From assembly GCF_003751845.1 (NCBI RefSeq), contig NZ_RJKQ01000002.1, forward strand, positions 1,302,001 through 1,366,000: DNA of 64,000 bases. The letters are read 5' to 3'. Below, one piece after another: positions 19,178 to 28,791 of this stretch. Position 1 is the first letter of the stretch. Every line of letters starts with the position of its first letter. The DNA comes from Enterobacter sp. BIGb0383. Its GTDB lineage: Bacteria > Pseudomonadota > Gammaproteobacteria > Enterobacterales > Enterobacteriaceae. The translations under genes and the position numbers were made by a program. Under the pieces are notes generated by a model. That model was not told the origin of the DNA. It did no database searches and saw nothing but the letters and a program-made list of their open reading frames with translations.

Positions 19178-19944
19178 TCTTTCCCCGCCCAGGGCACCGT
19201 CAGTCGCTGTAGCCCCAGCAGTAGTAAATCCAGTAAATAGCCAATTCCACCCAGCAGCAGAATGCCGAGCATGACGATATCGGTGCGCAGGTAGGAGCTG
19301 GCGTTAATCACCATCCAGCCCAGCCCCGAGCTGGCGGCCACCATTTCGGCGGCGATCAGCGACGTCCAGCCAATACCGATCGACAGGCGGACGGTGGTAA
19401 AGAGATCCGGCAAGGCATCCGGCAGGACTACCCGTAGAAAGATCTGCCGCTTCGATGCACCTAGCGTCTGGGCCACGCGAATGCGCGCCCGACCAATCCG
19501 CTCCACGGCCGCCGCCGCGCCCACCACCACACTTAAGAAGGTGGCGATAAAAATCAGAAAGAATTTCGACGCTTCGCCAATCCCCAGCCACACCACCGCC
19601 AGTGGGATCAGGGCGATTTTGGGCAGCGGGCGCAGAAACTGCACAAAGGGATTCAGTACCGCCGACAGACCATCCGACAGCCCCATCAGTAGCCCCAGCG
19701 GAATACCGATGACGATGGCGACGCTAAACGCTCCCAGCGCACGCGCCAGGCTTACCGCCACGTGCTGCCAGAGCGGCACCTGGCGGTAGCCATCCGCCAG
19801 CAGCTCTTCCGCGGTCAGGCCAATATCCGTCAGGGACGGCAGCAGGAGCGGGTCCACCCACTGTCGGGTGGCCGCGATCTGCCAGATAACAAAAAAGATC
19901 GCCACCGACAGCACGCTGATGGCGATATGCTGGCTCAGTCTCAT
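19174..19944 (-). CDS. Sulfonate-type ABC permease (TauC/SsuC-like)
   Basis: This 256-aa inner-membrane protein has six hydrophobic segments and the EAA loop VAQTLGASKRQIFLRVVLPD followed by LPDLFTTVRLSIGIGWTSLI, the standard TauC/SsuC layout. It overlaps both neighbours by 4 bases (solute-binding protein upstream, ATPase downstream), so the three subunits are made in step. Confidence 0.93.
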   Translation of the reverse strand: MRLSQHIAISVLSVAIFFVIWQIAATRQWVDPLLLPSLTDIGLTAEELLADGYRQVPLWQHVAVSLARALGAFSVAIVIGIPLGLLMGLSDGLSAVLNPFVQFLRPLPKIALIPLAVVWLGIGEASKFFLIFIATFLSVVVGAAAAVERIGRARIRVAQTLGASKRQIFLRVVLPDALPDLFTTVRLSIGIGWTSLIAAEMVAASSGLGWMVINASSYLRTDIVMLGILLLGGIGYLLDLLLLGLQRLTVPWAGKE

Positions 19945-20948
19945 TTTTCTGCAGCCGCCGCATCGCGGATATAGCGGGAGTTAATGGCGCTATCCCAGTT
20001 CGCCGGAATATCGCGTTTGCGGATCTCGCCGATACCGGCCAGGAAGGAGGAGGTTTTGCTCAGCGCCTTGCCGATACCGCTTTGCGAAGTCTGCGTCCCG
20101 TCGCCCAGCCAGGCGGCGGTGCCCTGCTCGCTCAGGGTCGGATACTCCAGCCCGCCGAGGGTATTCGCGGCGGTGGTCACAGGTGCGCCCACCTCTTTGG
20201 CGACGATGGCCGCGGCGCGCTCAGGATCCTTTTTAAATTCATCCACTTTCTGCTGATGCACGCGCAGGAAGGCGGTCACCGCTTCCGGATACTGCTCGGC
20301 GAAGGCTTTACGCACCACGTAGTTGTTGTAAATCAGGTAGCCATCTTTCTGCAGGTCTTTAGTGGCAAAGACCTGATGTCCGCCGGAAGACTCCAGCTCC
20401 TGGGCAAACGGCGCCCAGACGTAGCCCGCATCGATATCCCCGCGTTTCCAGGCGGCGACCATCTCTGCCGGACGCAGCGGCAGCAGGGTAATTTTGCTGC
20501 GGTCGAGCTTGTTGACGCTGATAGCCGCCTCCAGCGCATATTGCGCGGTGGAGTTTGGCGGATACGCGACGCGTTTACCCTCAATATCCTTAATATTATT
20601 AATGCCGTTTTTGCCAATTAAGCGTTCATAGCTGGCAATGACGCCGGAAACACCGATAATTTCCACGGGTAATTTCCGCACAATACCGGCCGTTGCCGGG
20701 CTGGAGCCAAAATTGGCAATATCGATGGCGTTACTGGCGAAATAACTTAATGCATCGGCCCCGGAAGCAAACTGCACCCACTGCACTTTGCTGTTTAAGG
20801 CCTTATCCAGCGAGCCATCGGCTTTCGCCAGCATTAATACCTGTGAGCCGCCGCTGTAGGCGACGCGGACCTCGGTCGGATTGGCCGCGAAGCTGGAATT
20901 TGCCCATAAGCTACCCGCTGCCAGTAATAAGCAGAGACTTTTTTTCAT
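19941..20948 (-). CDS. Periplasmic binding protein, TauA/SsuA-like
   Basis: This 335-aa protein has a signal peptide (residues 1-21, cleavage after SFA). The mature protein begins NPTEVRVAYSGGSQ, followed by DIANFGSSPATAGIVR and KDIEGKRVAYPPNSTAQYAL, which align with the aliphatic-sulfonate/taurine binding family. The exact ligand is unknown; taurine, cysteate or other sulfonates are candidates. It starts 91 bases after the racemase gene, the longest internal gap in the 11-gene run, so a minor internal promoter is possible. Confidence 0.9.
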   Translation of the reverse strand: MKKSLCLLLAAGSLWANSSFAANPTEVRVAYSGGSQVLMLAKADGSLDKALNSKVQWVQFASGADALSYFASNAIDIANFGSSPATAGIVRKLPVEIIGVSGVIASYERLIGKNGINNIKDIEGKRVAYPPNSTAQYALEAAISVNKLDRSKITLLPLRPAEMVAAWKRGDIDAGYVWAPFAQELESSGGHQVFATKDLQKDGYLIYNNYVVRKAFAEQYPEAVTAFLRVHQQKVDEFKKDPERAAAIVAKEVGAPVTTAANTLGGLEYPTLSEQGTAAWLGDGTQTSQSGIGKALSKTSSFLAGIGEIRKRDIPANWDSAINSRYIRDAAAAEK

Positions 20949-21039
20949 TGTTATTTAACCTTTAAACGACGATGTAATTAGCGCTCAGTCACTATATCGA
21001 CAGGGCGCGTTTTTATTTATTCAAATTATTGTTTTGTAT

Positions 21040-21759
21040 TTACGCCAGATAAGAATGGCGCTGCGCCAGCCATATTTTTGCGCAGCGCTGAGCCAGCGCC
21101 TGGGCCGGATCGAGCGACTGCGCCAGTGAAGAGGCCGCAACGGCCCGCAGGGCCACCGGCACTTCGGTACAGGCCAGCACCAGCCGCTCTGCGCCACGCG
21201 CCAGCAGGGCATCGGCAAGCAGGCTGAGTAACACACCGCCTTCGCGAAGCGCTCCGCGTTTTACCGCATAACAGCCCGGCACAAACCATTCCGCCAGCTC
21301 CTCTGGGGTAGGTTCGACGGCTTCAATGCCCTGCGCCGCGAATCCGCGCTGAAACCAGCCTGCTTCCAGGGTGCCTTTGGTTGCAATAATCCCGACCCGC
21401 TGCGGCTTCTGCACCACCAGACTCTCCAGAGTGGCATCCACAATATGCAGCAGCGGAGCCGCGCTGGCACGGCTCAGGGCGTCATACCAGTGATGGGCCG
21501 TATTGCAGGCAATCACGATATGGCTCGCACCGGCCTGATTCAGTTTTTCGATACCCTGCAGAAGCTGCGGCAGCGGCGACGGCCCCAGCCCGGCAAGCGC
21601 TTTCTGCCGGTCGGCCACCTGCGGCACATTCCACACCACCGACGGAAGCTGCTGCTGATCGCTCTCAGCGGGCGTCGCCTCCAGCAGCTTATGCTGGAAG
21701 TCGAGCGTTGCCAGCGGCCCCATTCCGCCCAGAACACCCAGCAGAAACGGCCGGCTCAT
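21040..21759 (-). CDS. Aspartate/glutamate racemase family protein
   Basis: This 239-aa cofactor-independent racemase fold protein has the N-terminal [14 protein letters not shown] motif. The two catalytic cysteines of the family are in IACNTAHHW (Cys85) and [10 protein letters not shown] (Cys197). Both cysteines and the Asp/Glu racemase fingerprints are intact, so the enzyme should be active. It overlaps the PLP lyase gene by 4 bases. In this setting it may invert the alpha carbon of an acidic amino acid such as cysteate, which resembles aspartate with a sulfonate in place of the carboxylate; that is inference. Confidence 0.88.
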   Translation of the reverse strand: MSRPFLLGVLGGMGPLATLDFQHKLLEATPAESDQQQLPSVVWNVPQVADRQKALAGLGPSPLPQLLQGIEKLNQAGASHIVIACNTAHHWYDALSRASAAPLLHIVDATLESLVVQKPQRVGIIATKGTLEAGWFQRGFAAQGIEAVEPTPEELAEWFVPGCYAVKRGALREGGVLLSLLADALLARGAERLVLACTEVPVALRAVAASSLAQSLDPAQALAQRCAKIWLAQRHSYLA

Positions 21760-22757
21760 CTCTCCAGCACCTGGCGATAGCCAAACAGCCCCGCAGACCC
21801 CCCGGTGTGGATAAAGACCAGGTTTTCGTCGCGGCGGAAGTGGCCTTTACGGATCAGATCGATCAACCCGGCAGCGCCTTTCCCGGAGTAAACCGGATCG
21901 AGCAAAATACCTTCGTGGCGGGCAAAAAGCTGCAGCGCCTCCAGCATGCTTTCGGTGGGCAGACCGTAGCCATCGCCGACATAATCACTGTTCGCCACCA
22001 CCGCGTCACGAGGCAGATCGCCCGCCACGCCCAGTAGCTCACGGGTACGTGATGCCAGCTGCCAGACGTTCTCTTCCTGCTTTGCCTTTGGCGCACGAAC
22101 GCTGATGCCCAGCACGGGAACCTGGCTGTTAGTGGCGCTAAATCCCGCCACCAGCCCGGCCTGGGTGCCGGTGCTGCCGGTTGCGTGAACCACATGATCA
22201 ATACGCAGACGCAGCTGAGAGGACTGATACAGCAGCTCTTCGGCACAGGCCACGTAGCCCAGCGCCCCGATATCGTTTGAGCCACCGCCGGGGATCACGT
22301 ACGGGTTATGCCCCTTCTCGCGAAGCTCAGCGGCATACTCTTCCATCGCCTGCTGCATATCGGTTCCACCCGGCAGATGCGCGACGATTTCGCCGCCAAG
22401 GAGCTGGTCCAGCAGAACGTTGCCGGAACGCTGATAGTCTTCACCGAAGTCGGTAACCCGCTTTTCCAGCAGCGCTTTCGCCGGCAGGCCCAGCTTTGCC
22501 GCCCCGGCAATGGTCTGGCGAACATGGTTCGACTGGGTCGCACCCTGGGTAATAATCACATCGGCTTTTTTCGCCAGCGCGTCGGCGAGTAAAAACTCCA
22601 GCTTGCGGGTTTTATTTCCGCCGCTCGCAAGACCGGTGGCGTCGTCGCGTTTGATCCATATTTTCGGTCCGCCAAGCAGCCGGGATAAATTTTCCAGCGG
22701 CTCCAGCGGGGTGGGAAAATGGCCAAGTGAAATACGGGGGAAACGTGCCAGATGCAT
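21756..22757 (-). CDS. PLP-dependent D-cysteine desulfhydrase / L-cysteate sulfo-lyase family enzyme
   Basis: This 333-aa fold-type II PLP enzyme of the ACC-deaminase/D-cysteine desulfhydrase group has the PLP lysine in [11 protein letters not shown] (Lys49). The QSNHVRQ segment, the phosphate loop [11 protein letters not shown] and the C-terminal [13 protein letters not shown] are all in place. It would split D-cysteine to pyruvate, ammonia and sulfide (DcyD), or L-cysteate to pyruvate, ammonia and sulfite (CuyA). The N-terminus [20 protein letters not shown] and [11 protein letters not shown] look to me more like CuyA than E. coli DcyD, and the sulfonate-type importer nearby favours that reading. 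First gene of the operon, with the ribosome site AAGGAG. Confidence 0.82.
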   Translation of the reverse strand: MHLARFPRISLGHFPTPLEPLENLSRLLGGPKIWIKRDDATGLASGGNKTRKLEFLLADALAKKADVIITQGATQSNHVRQTIAGAAKLGLPAKALLEKRVTDFGEDYQRSGNVLLDQLLGGEIVAHLPGGTDMQQAMEEYAAELREKGHNPYVIPGGGSNDIGALGYVACAEELLYQSSQLRLRIDHVVHATGSTGTQAGLVAGFSATNSQVPVLGISVRAPKAKQEENVWQLASRTRELLGVAGDLPRDAVVANSDYVGDGYGLPTESMLEALQLFARHEGILLDPVYSGKGAAGLIDLIRKGHFRRDENLVFIHTGGSAGLFGYRQVLER

Positions 22758-22953
22758 ACAAACTCCTTGCCGGTAACCAGCGCCAGACAGCGCAAAAAAA
22801 AAATAATATCGGACGGGAATTCACTATACACAGGCGAGAAATCGCCCCTAATGAGAAATAAAAATATCGATTGCCGGTATTCGGCTAAGACGGGAAATAC
22901 GGGGTGTCAGGGAAAATAACTATAGCGGTATGGAATAGCATAAGGCCAAAAAG

Positions 22954-22984
22954 AATAACCCTCTTACAAAGTAAGAGGGTTATT
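22954..22984 (-). terminator. rnr terminator
   Basis: A 14-bp perfect stem AATAACCCTCTTAC / GTAAGAGGGTTATT with a 3-nt loop lies directly past the rnr stop. On the minus strand it is followed by CTTTTT. It separates rnr from the accessory operon, so the latter needs its own promoter in 22758-22950. Confidence 0.9.
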
Positions 22985-22988
22985 GGTA

Positions 22989-25403
22989 TCACTCAGCGAC
23001 TTTTTTCTTTGTCGATCGCTTAGCCCTGGTGGCCGAAGCAATTTTTTGCGTTTTGTCCGACGGTTTTTTCGCTTTCTTAGGCTTGCCCTTCGTGAAAGCG
23101 CTGTCCGGCTCGAAGTTCACCTTTTTGCCGGCCTGACGACGCCTGCCGGGCGCGGCCTTACCGCCACCCGGTTTTTTGGCGTTTTCACGCGCGGTTTTAC
23201 CGACGTTGCGTGGCCCGCGCTCGCTGGAGATCAGCGAGAAGTCGATCTTACGTTCGTCCATATTGACCGCTTCGACCTTCACTTCCACCCGGTCGCCCAG
23301 GCGATAAGTCTGCCCACCGGATTCACCGATCAGGCGCTGCCCGACCTGGTCGAAACGGTAGTAGTCGTTATCAAGGGAGGAGACATGCACCAGCCCGTCG
23401 ATAAACAGGTCGGTAAGGCGCACAAAGAAGCCAAAGCCTGTGACGCTGGCAATCACGCCAGGGAAGGTATTACCGACCTGGTCCTGCATAAAGTCGCACT
23501 TCAGCCAGTCAGCCACGTCGCGGGTCGCTTCGTCGGCACGACGTTCGGCCATCGAGCAGTGCTGGCCCAGCTGCAGCATCTCTTCCATGCTGTAGTGCCA
23601 GCCCCCCGTGTCGGTGCTGTTACCGGTATGGCCCTCATCGCGCGCCAGCAGGTACTTAATGGCACGGTGCAGGGACAGGTCAGGATAACGACGGATCGGC
23701 GAGGTAAAGTGCGCATAGGACTGCAGCGCCAGACCGAAGTGGCCGCGGTTTTCCGGATCGTAAACCGCCTGTTTCATCGAGCGCAGCAGCATAGTTTGCA
23801 GCATCTCGTGGTCCGGGCGATCGGCAATCGACACCAGCAGCGCGGCATAGTCGCGCGGCTCCGGCTTGTTGCCGCCCGGTAGCTCCAGACCCAGCTCCGA
23901 CAGCACGGAACGGAACGCGGTAATCGCGTCGTTGGTCGGCTTGTCGTGGATACGGAACAGTGCAGGCTCGCTGGCTTTCTCAACAAGGCGCGCGGCGGAG
24001 ATGTTCGCCAGAATCATGCACTCTTCGATAAGCTTATGGGCGTCATTGCGCTGGGTCTGCTCAATACGCTCAATCCGGCGTTCCGCGTTAAAGATAAATT
24101 TGGCTTCTTCGCTCTCAAACGAGATACCGCCACGCTGTTCGCGCGCCTTCTCCAGCGCCTTATACAGGTTATGCAGCTCTTCAACAGGCTTCACCAGCGG
24201 TGCGTACTGGGCGCGCAGGTCCGCATCACCCTGCAGCATATGCCACACCTTGTTGTAGGTCAGGCGTGCATGGGAACGCATCACGGCTTCATAGAAGGTA
24301 TAGCTGGTCAGACGCCCGGAGGCCGCAATGGTCATTTCACAGACCATACAGAGGCGATCGACCTGTGGGTTTAGCGAACAAAGGCCATTGGAGAGTACTT
24401 CCGGCAGCATCGGGACAACCTGTGACGGGAAGTAGACCGAGGTACCACGGCTGTGGGCTTCGGTATCCAGCGCCGTGCCAGGACGCACGTAGTAGCTCAC
24501 GTCGGCAATGGCAACCCACAGGCGCCAGCCGCCGCCGCGTTTTTTCTCGCAGTACACCGCATCATCGAAGTCGCGGGCGTCTTCGCCGTCAATCGTCATC
24601 AGCGGCAGATCGCGAAGATCGATGCGATCGAATTTCGCGGATTCCGGTACTTCTTCTGTGAGGCTTGAGATCTCTTTTTCTACCGTATCCGGCCAGACGT
24701 ACGGGATCTCATGGGTACGCAGAGCCATATCCACAGCCATGCCGGTGCCCATATTGTCGCCCAGCACTTCAACCACTTTACCGATGGCTTTGGTGCGGCG
24801 GGTCGGGCGCTGGGTCAATTCGACCACCACCACAGAGCCCATTCGCGCGTCCATCATCGCATCGGACGGGATCAAAATATCAAAGCTCAGGCGGCTGTCG
24901 TCCGGCACCACAAAGCCGACGCCCGCGTCGGTAAAGTAGCGACCAACGATCTGCGCGGTCCGTGGCTCCAGCACGCGGACAATACGCCCTTCGCGACGGC
25001 CTTTACGGTCTTCACCCAGCGGCTGAGCCAGGACCTGATCGCCGTGCATACAGGTTTTCATCTGCTCGCTGGAGAGATAGAGGTCGTCTTTACGGCCTTC
25101 CACCCGCAGGAAGCCAAAGCCGTCGCGGTGGCCAATAACCATGCCTTTCAGCAGGTCGAGACGTTCCGGCAGCGCATAGCACTGGCGGCGAGTGAAGACC
25201 AGCTGCCCGTCGCGCTCCATTGCGCGCAGACGGCGGCGCAGGGCTTCCGTTTGTTCTTCACCGGTAATATTGAGCTCTTTGGCTAACTCTTCACGATTGG
25301 CGGGTTTTTCGCGTTTAGATAAGTGATCGAGGATGAATTCCCGGCTCGGGATAGGATTGGAATATTTTTCGGCTTCGCGTTCCTGAAAAGGATCATGTGA
25401 CAT
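22989..25403 (-). CDS. rnr: Ribonuclease R
   Basis: This 804-aa RNB-family 3'-to-5' exoribonuclease degrades structured RNA and takes part in rRNA quality control and trans-translation-linked mRNA decay. An N-terminal helix-turn-helix region (residues 20-90) and cold-shock domains come first. The RNB catalytic core follows, with [16 protein letters not shown] containing the metal-binding aspartates. An S1 domain ([15 protein letters not shown]) and a Lys-rich tail ending KKVAE complete it. The start at [10 protein letters not shown] is chosen over an upstream ATG because GGAGG precedes it and it matches E. coli. It follows nsrR by 54 bases and ends at a strong terminator rather than continuing into rlmB. 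Confidence 0.98.
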   Translation of the reverse strand: MSHDPFQEREAEKYSNPIPSREFILDHLSKREKPANREELAKELNITGEEQTEALRRRLRAMERDGQLVFTRRQCYALPERLDLLKGMVIGHRDGFGFLRVEGRKDDLYLSSEQMKTCMHGDQVLAQPLGEDRKGRREGRIVRVLEPRTAQIVGRYFTDAGVGFVVPDDSRLSFDILIPSDAMMDARMGSVVVVELTQRPTRRTKAIGKVVEVLGDNMGTGMAVDMALRTHEIPYVWPDTVEKEISSLTEEVPESAKFDRIDLRDLPLMTIDGEDARDFDDAVYCEKKRGGGWRLWVAIADVSYYVRPGTALDTEAHSRGTSVYFPSQVVPMLPEVLSNGLCSLNPQVDRLCMVCEMTIAASGRLTSYTFYEAVMRSHARLTYNKVWHMLQGDADLRAQYAPLVKPVEELHNLYKALEKAREQRGGISFESEEAKFIFNAERRIERIEQTQRNDAHKLIEECMILANISAARLVEKASEPALFRIHDKPTNDAITAFRSVLSELGLELPGGNKPEPRDYAALLVSIADRPDHEMLQTMLLRSMKQAVYDPENRGHFGLALQSYAHFTSPIRRYPDLSLHRAIKYLLARDEGHTGNSTDTGGWHYSMEEMLQLGQHCSMAERRADEATRDVADWLKCDFMQDQVGNTFPGVIASVTGFGFFVRLTDLFIDGLVHVSSLDNDYYRFDQVGQRLIGESGGQTYRLGDRVEVKVEAVNMDERKIDFSLISSERGPRNVGKTARENAKKPGGGKAAPGRRRQAGKKVNFEPDSAFTKGKPKKAKKPSDKTQKIASATRAKRSTKKKVAE

Positions 25404-25457
25404 AGCGGTTCCTCCGTTGTCAGCTCTGGCGGGAGCACCCATCGCTTTTTAGGGTAC

Positions 25458-25886
25458 TCATTGATCCACCAGTAATAATTTATAAAGCGGTTGATTTTTC
25501 TCAACCAAATCGGCCAGCGTGTAGTTGTCCAGCTCCCTGAGAAAGCACTGTACGGCCTCGGCAAGCGCCTGCTTCAGGCGGCAGGCGGGGGTAATATGAC
25601 AGAACTCACTGCTGCAGTTGACCAGGGAGAGGGGTTCAAGGTCGCGCACCACGTCACCGACGCGGATATCAGTGGCCGCTTTACCCAGACGGATCCCGCC
25701 GTTTTTTCCCCGCAGGGCGGAGACGTACCCTGCCCGGCTCAGCTGATTAATTATCTTAACCATATGATTACGTGACACGCCGTACACCTCCGTGACTTCG
25801 GAGATACTGGTCATGCGCTCTGGCGGCAACGACGCCATATAAATCAACGCGCGCAATCCGTAATCGGTGAAACTTGTTAACTGCAC
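25458..25886 (-). CDS. nsrR: Nitric-oxide-sensing repressor NsrR
   Basis: This 142-aa Rrf2-family transcription factor has a winged helix-turn-helix ([23 protein letters not shown]) followed by three cysteines in [12 protein letters not shown] (about residues 91-102) that ligate an NO-sensitive Fe-S cluster. NsrR represses NO-detoxification genes such as hmpA and ytfE, the latter represented at the left edge of this window. It is first in the nsrR-rnr unit. Confidence 0.98.
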   Translation of the reverse strand: MQLTSFTDYGLRALIYMASLPPERMTSISEVTEVYGVSRNHMVKIINQLSRAGYVSALRGKNGGIRLGKAATDIRVGDVVRDLEPLSLVNCSSEFCHITPACRLKQALAEAVQCFLRELDNYTLADLVEKNQPLYKLLLVDQ

Positions 25887-26027
25887 ATCAACCTCAGGAA
25901 CAGGGGAAACGCGGCAATCCGCGGGTATATTGATGATAAACCAGCCTGATAGTTAGAGGTTAGTTTATTTGAACTGACGCAGGAAAAAAGCGGGGAAAAA
26001 CAGGGGCACAAGTACCCCTCGGATTAC

Positions 26028-26103
26028 ATACCCTAAATAATTCGAGTTGCAGGGAGGCGGCAAGCGCAGCCAACGCATCTGCAGCTCGAAGTATGACGGG
26101 TAT
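26028..26103. repeat. Imperfect palindromic intergenic repeat (about 76 bp)
   Basis: The element begins ATACCCTAAATAATTCGAG and ends CTCGAAGTATGACGGGTAT, with TTGCAG and CTGCAG just inside, so its ends are inverted copies. This matches, from memory, a dispersed enterobacterial intergenic repeat type distinct from REP and ERIC. It abuts the purA stop codon and would fold at the 3' end of the purA message. No second copy was noticed in the window. Confidence 0.65.
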
Positions 26104-26104
26104 C

Positions 26105-27448
<1,344 letters not shown>

Positions 27449-27504
27449 TCATGATGATCAGCTCTTTTTGTCGGCGATTTTAGTCAAATCAGACCACTTT
27501 GGGC

Positions 27505-27702
27505 TCAGCCAATCGTTTTCCTCAACATATAGTAGATCACGATGCCGGCAACCACTAGACCACCGCCAAAACGGCGCAAAATGCTATCCGGCATCTGACT
27601 CATGGCGGAAACCATACGCCGCCAGGCTTTGGGATAAAGCATCGGACCTAAGCCTTCCAGCACCAGAACCAGGGCAAGCGCCAGCCAGACGGTTGAATTC
27701 AT
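27505..27702 (-). CDS. yjeT: Small inner-membrane protein YjeT (DUF2065)
   Basis: This 65-aa protein has two hydrophobic segments (about residues 3-20 and 44-60) and the conserved GLGPMLYPKAWRRM loop between them. Function is not established; it is conserved between hflC and purA in enterobacteria. The ribosome site AAGGAG precedes the start. Confidence 0.93.
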   Translation of the reverse strand: MNSTVWLALALVLVLEGLGPMLYPKAWRRMVSAMSQMPDSILRRFGGGLVVAGIVIYYMLRKTIG

Positions 27703-27723
27703 GAACCACTCCTTAGAAAAAAG

Positions 27724-27761
27724 AAAACCACCGACATCCTGATGGATGCGGTGGTTTTTTT
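27724..27761 (-). terminator. Terminator after hflC
   Basis: Stem ACCACCGACATCC / GGATGCGGTGGT with one bulged base and a TGAT loop, flanked by A- and T-runs. It closes the hfq-hflX-hflK-hflC transcript and sits upstream of yjeT. Confidence 0.85.
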
Positions 27762-27784
27762 ACCGCGAAAACGGACGGCCGATA

Positions 27785-28789
27785 TTAGCGCGTCGCGTTG
27801 CCCGGCGTCTTCATATAACGGAAGAAATCATTTTCCGGGCTGAGCACCATCACGTCCTGGTTGCTCTGGAAACTGTTTTCGTAAGCGCGCAGGCTACGGA
27901 TAAAGGCATAGAAATCCGGATCCTGACTGAACGCATCGGCAAACAGTTTCGCCGCTTCGGCATCACCTTCACCGCGCAGGATAAGAGCCTGACGCTCAGA
28001 TTCTGCCAGCGTTTTGGCGACTTCATAATCCGCAGAAGCCTGGATCTTCTCTTTCTCTTCTTCACCCTGAGAACGGTGGCGACGTGCGACCGCTTCACGC
28101 TCGGCGCGCATACGGCTGTAAATCGCCTCGGACACTTCGCTTGGCAGGTTGATCTGCTTGATACGCACATCCACCACTTCGATACCCAGCGCAGCCATAC
28201 TGTTCGGGTTAATGACCGGCACTTTACCGTCGGTTTCCGCCGTGATCAGCTCCGCCGCTTTGGCGATAGCTTCATCGGCAGCCGGCGTACTGACTTCATC
28301 TTCCGTGCCGGCAGAACCGGAGTTCAGCGCGTCGCGCACTTCTACGGTCAGACGGCCGCGGGAATCGGTAACGATATCCTTCACGTCCAGACGACCAATT
28401 TCAGAACGCAGACGGTCAGAGAACTTACGTTTCAGCAGGACTTCGGCCTGGCTGACGTCACCGCCGCCGGTTGCCAGATAGTAACGGCTGAAGTCGCTGA
28501 TACGCCACTTGATGTAGGAGTCAACGATCAGGTCTTTTTTCTCTTTGGTGACGAAACGATCGGCCTGGTTATCCATGGTCTGGATACGGGCATCGAGCGT
28601 CTTCACGGTTTCGATAAACGGGATCTTAAAGTGCAGACCCGGCTCGAATACCAGCGGTTTGTTTTCATCGTCACGTACTACTTTACTGAAGCGAAGCGTA
28701 ATTCCGCGCTCGCCTTCTCTCACCACGAAGATAGAGGTATACAGCACTACCAGCACGATGATGATAATCGCTATAACTGACTTACGCAT
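27785..28789 (-). CDS. hflC: FtsH modulator HflC
   Basis: This 334-aa SPFH/band-7 protein has one N-terminal transmembrane helix (about residues 3-20, VIAIIIIVLVVLYTSIFVV) and a large periplasmic SPFH domain. A long charged coiled coil follows (about 185-260). With HflK it forms a cage around the FtsH protease in the inner membrane and modulates proteolysis. It starts 2 bases after hflK, so the partners are translationally linked. Confidence 0.98.
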   Translation of the reverse strand: MRKSVIAIIIIVLVVLYTSIFVVREGERGITLRFSKVVRDDENKPLVFEPGLHFKIPFIETVKTLDARIQTMDNQADRFVTKEKKDLIVDSYIKWRISDFSRYYLATGGGDVSQAEVLLKRKFSDRLRSEIGRLDVKDIVTDSRGRLTVEVRDALNSGSAGTEDEVSTPAADEAIAKAAELITAETDGKVPVINPNSMAALGIEVVDVRIKQINLPSEVSEAIYSRMRAEREAVARRHRSQGEEEKEKIQASADYEVAKTLAESERQALILRGEGDAEAAKLFADAFSQDPDFYAFIRSLRAYENSFQSNQDVMVLSPENDFFRYMKTPGNATR

Positions 28790-28791
28790 CG

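Noticed and set aside
11937..22757. Accessory operon as a classical genomic island or prophage remnant
   Set aside because: No integrase, transposase, tRNA junction or flanking direct repeats are visible, and base composition is like the backbone. It is better described as an inserted metabolic operon.
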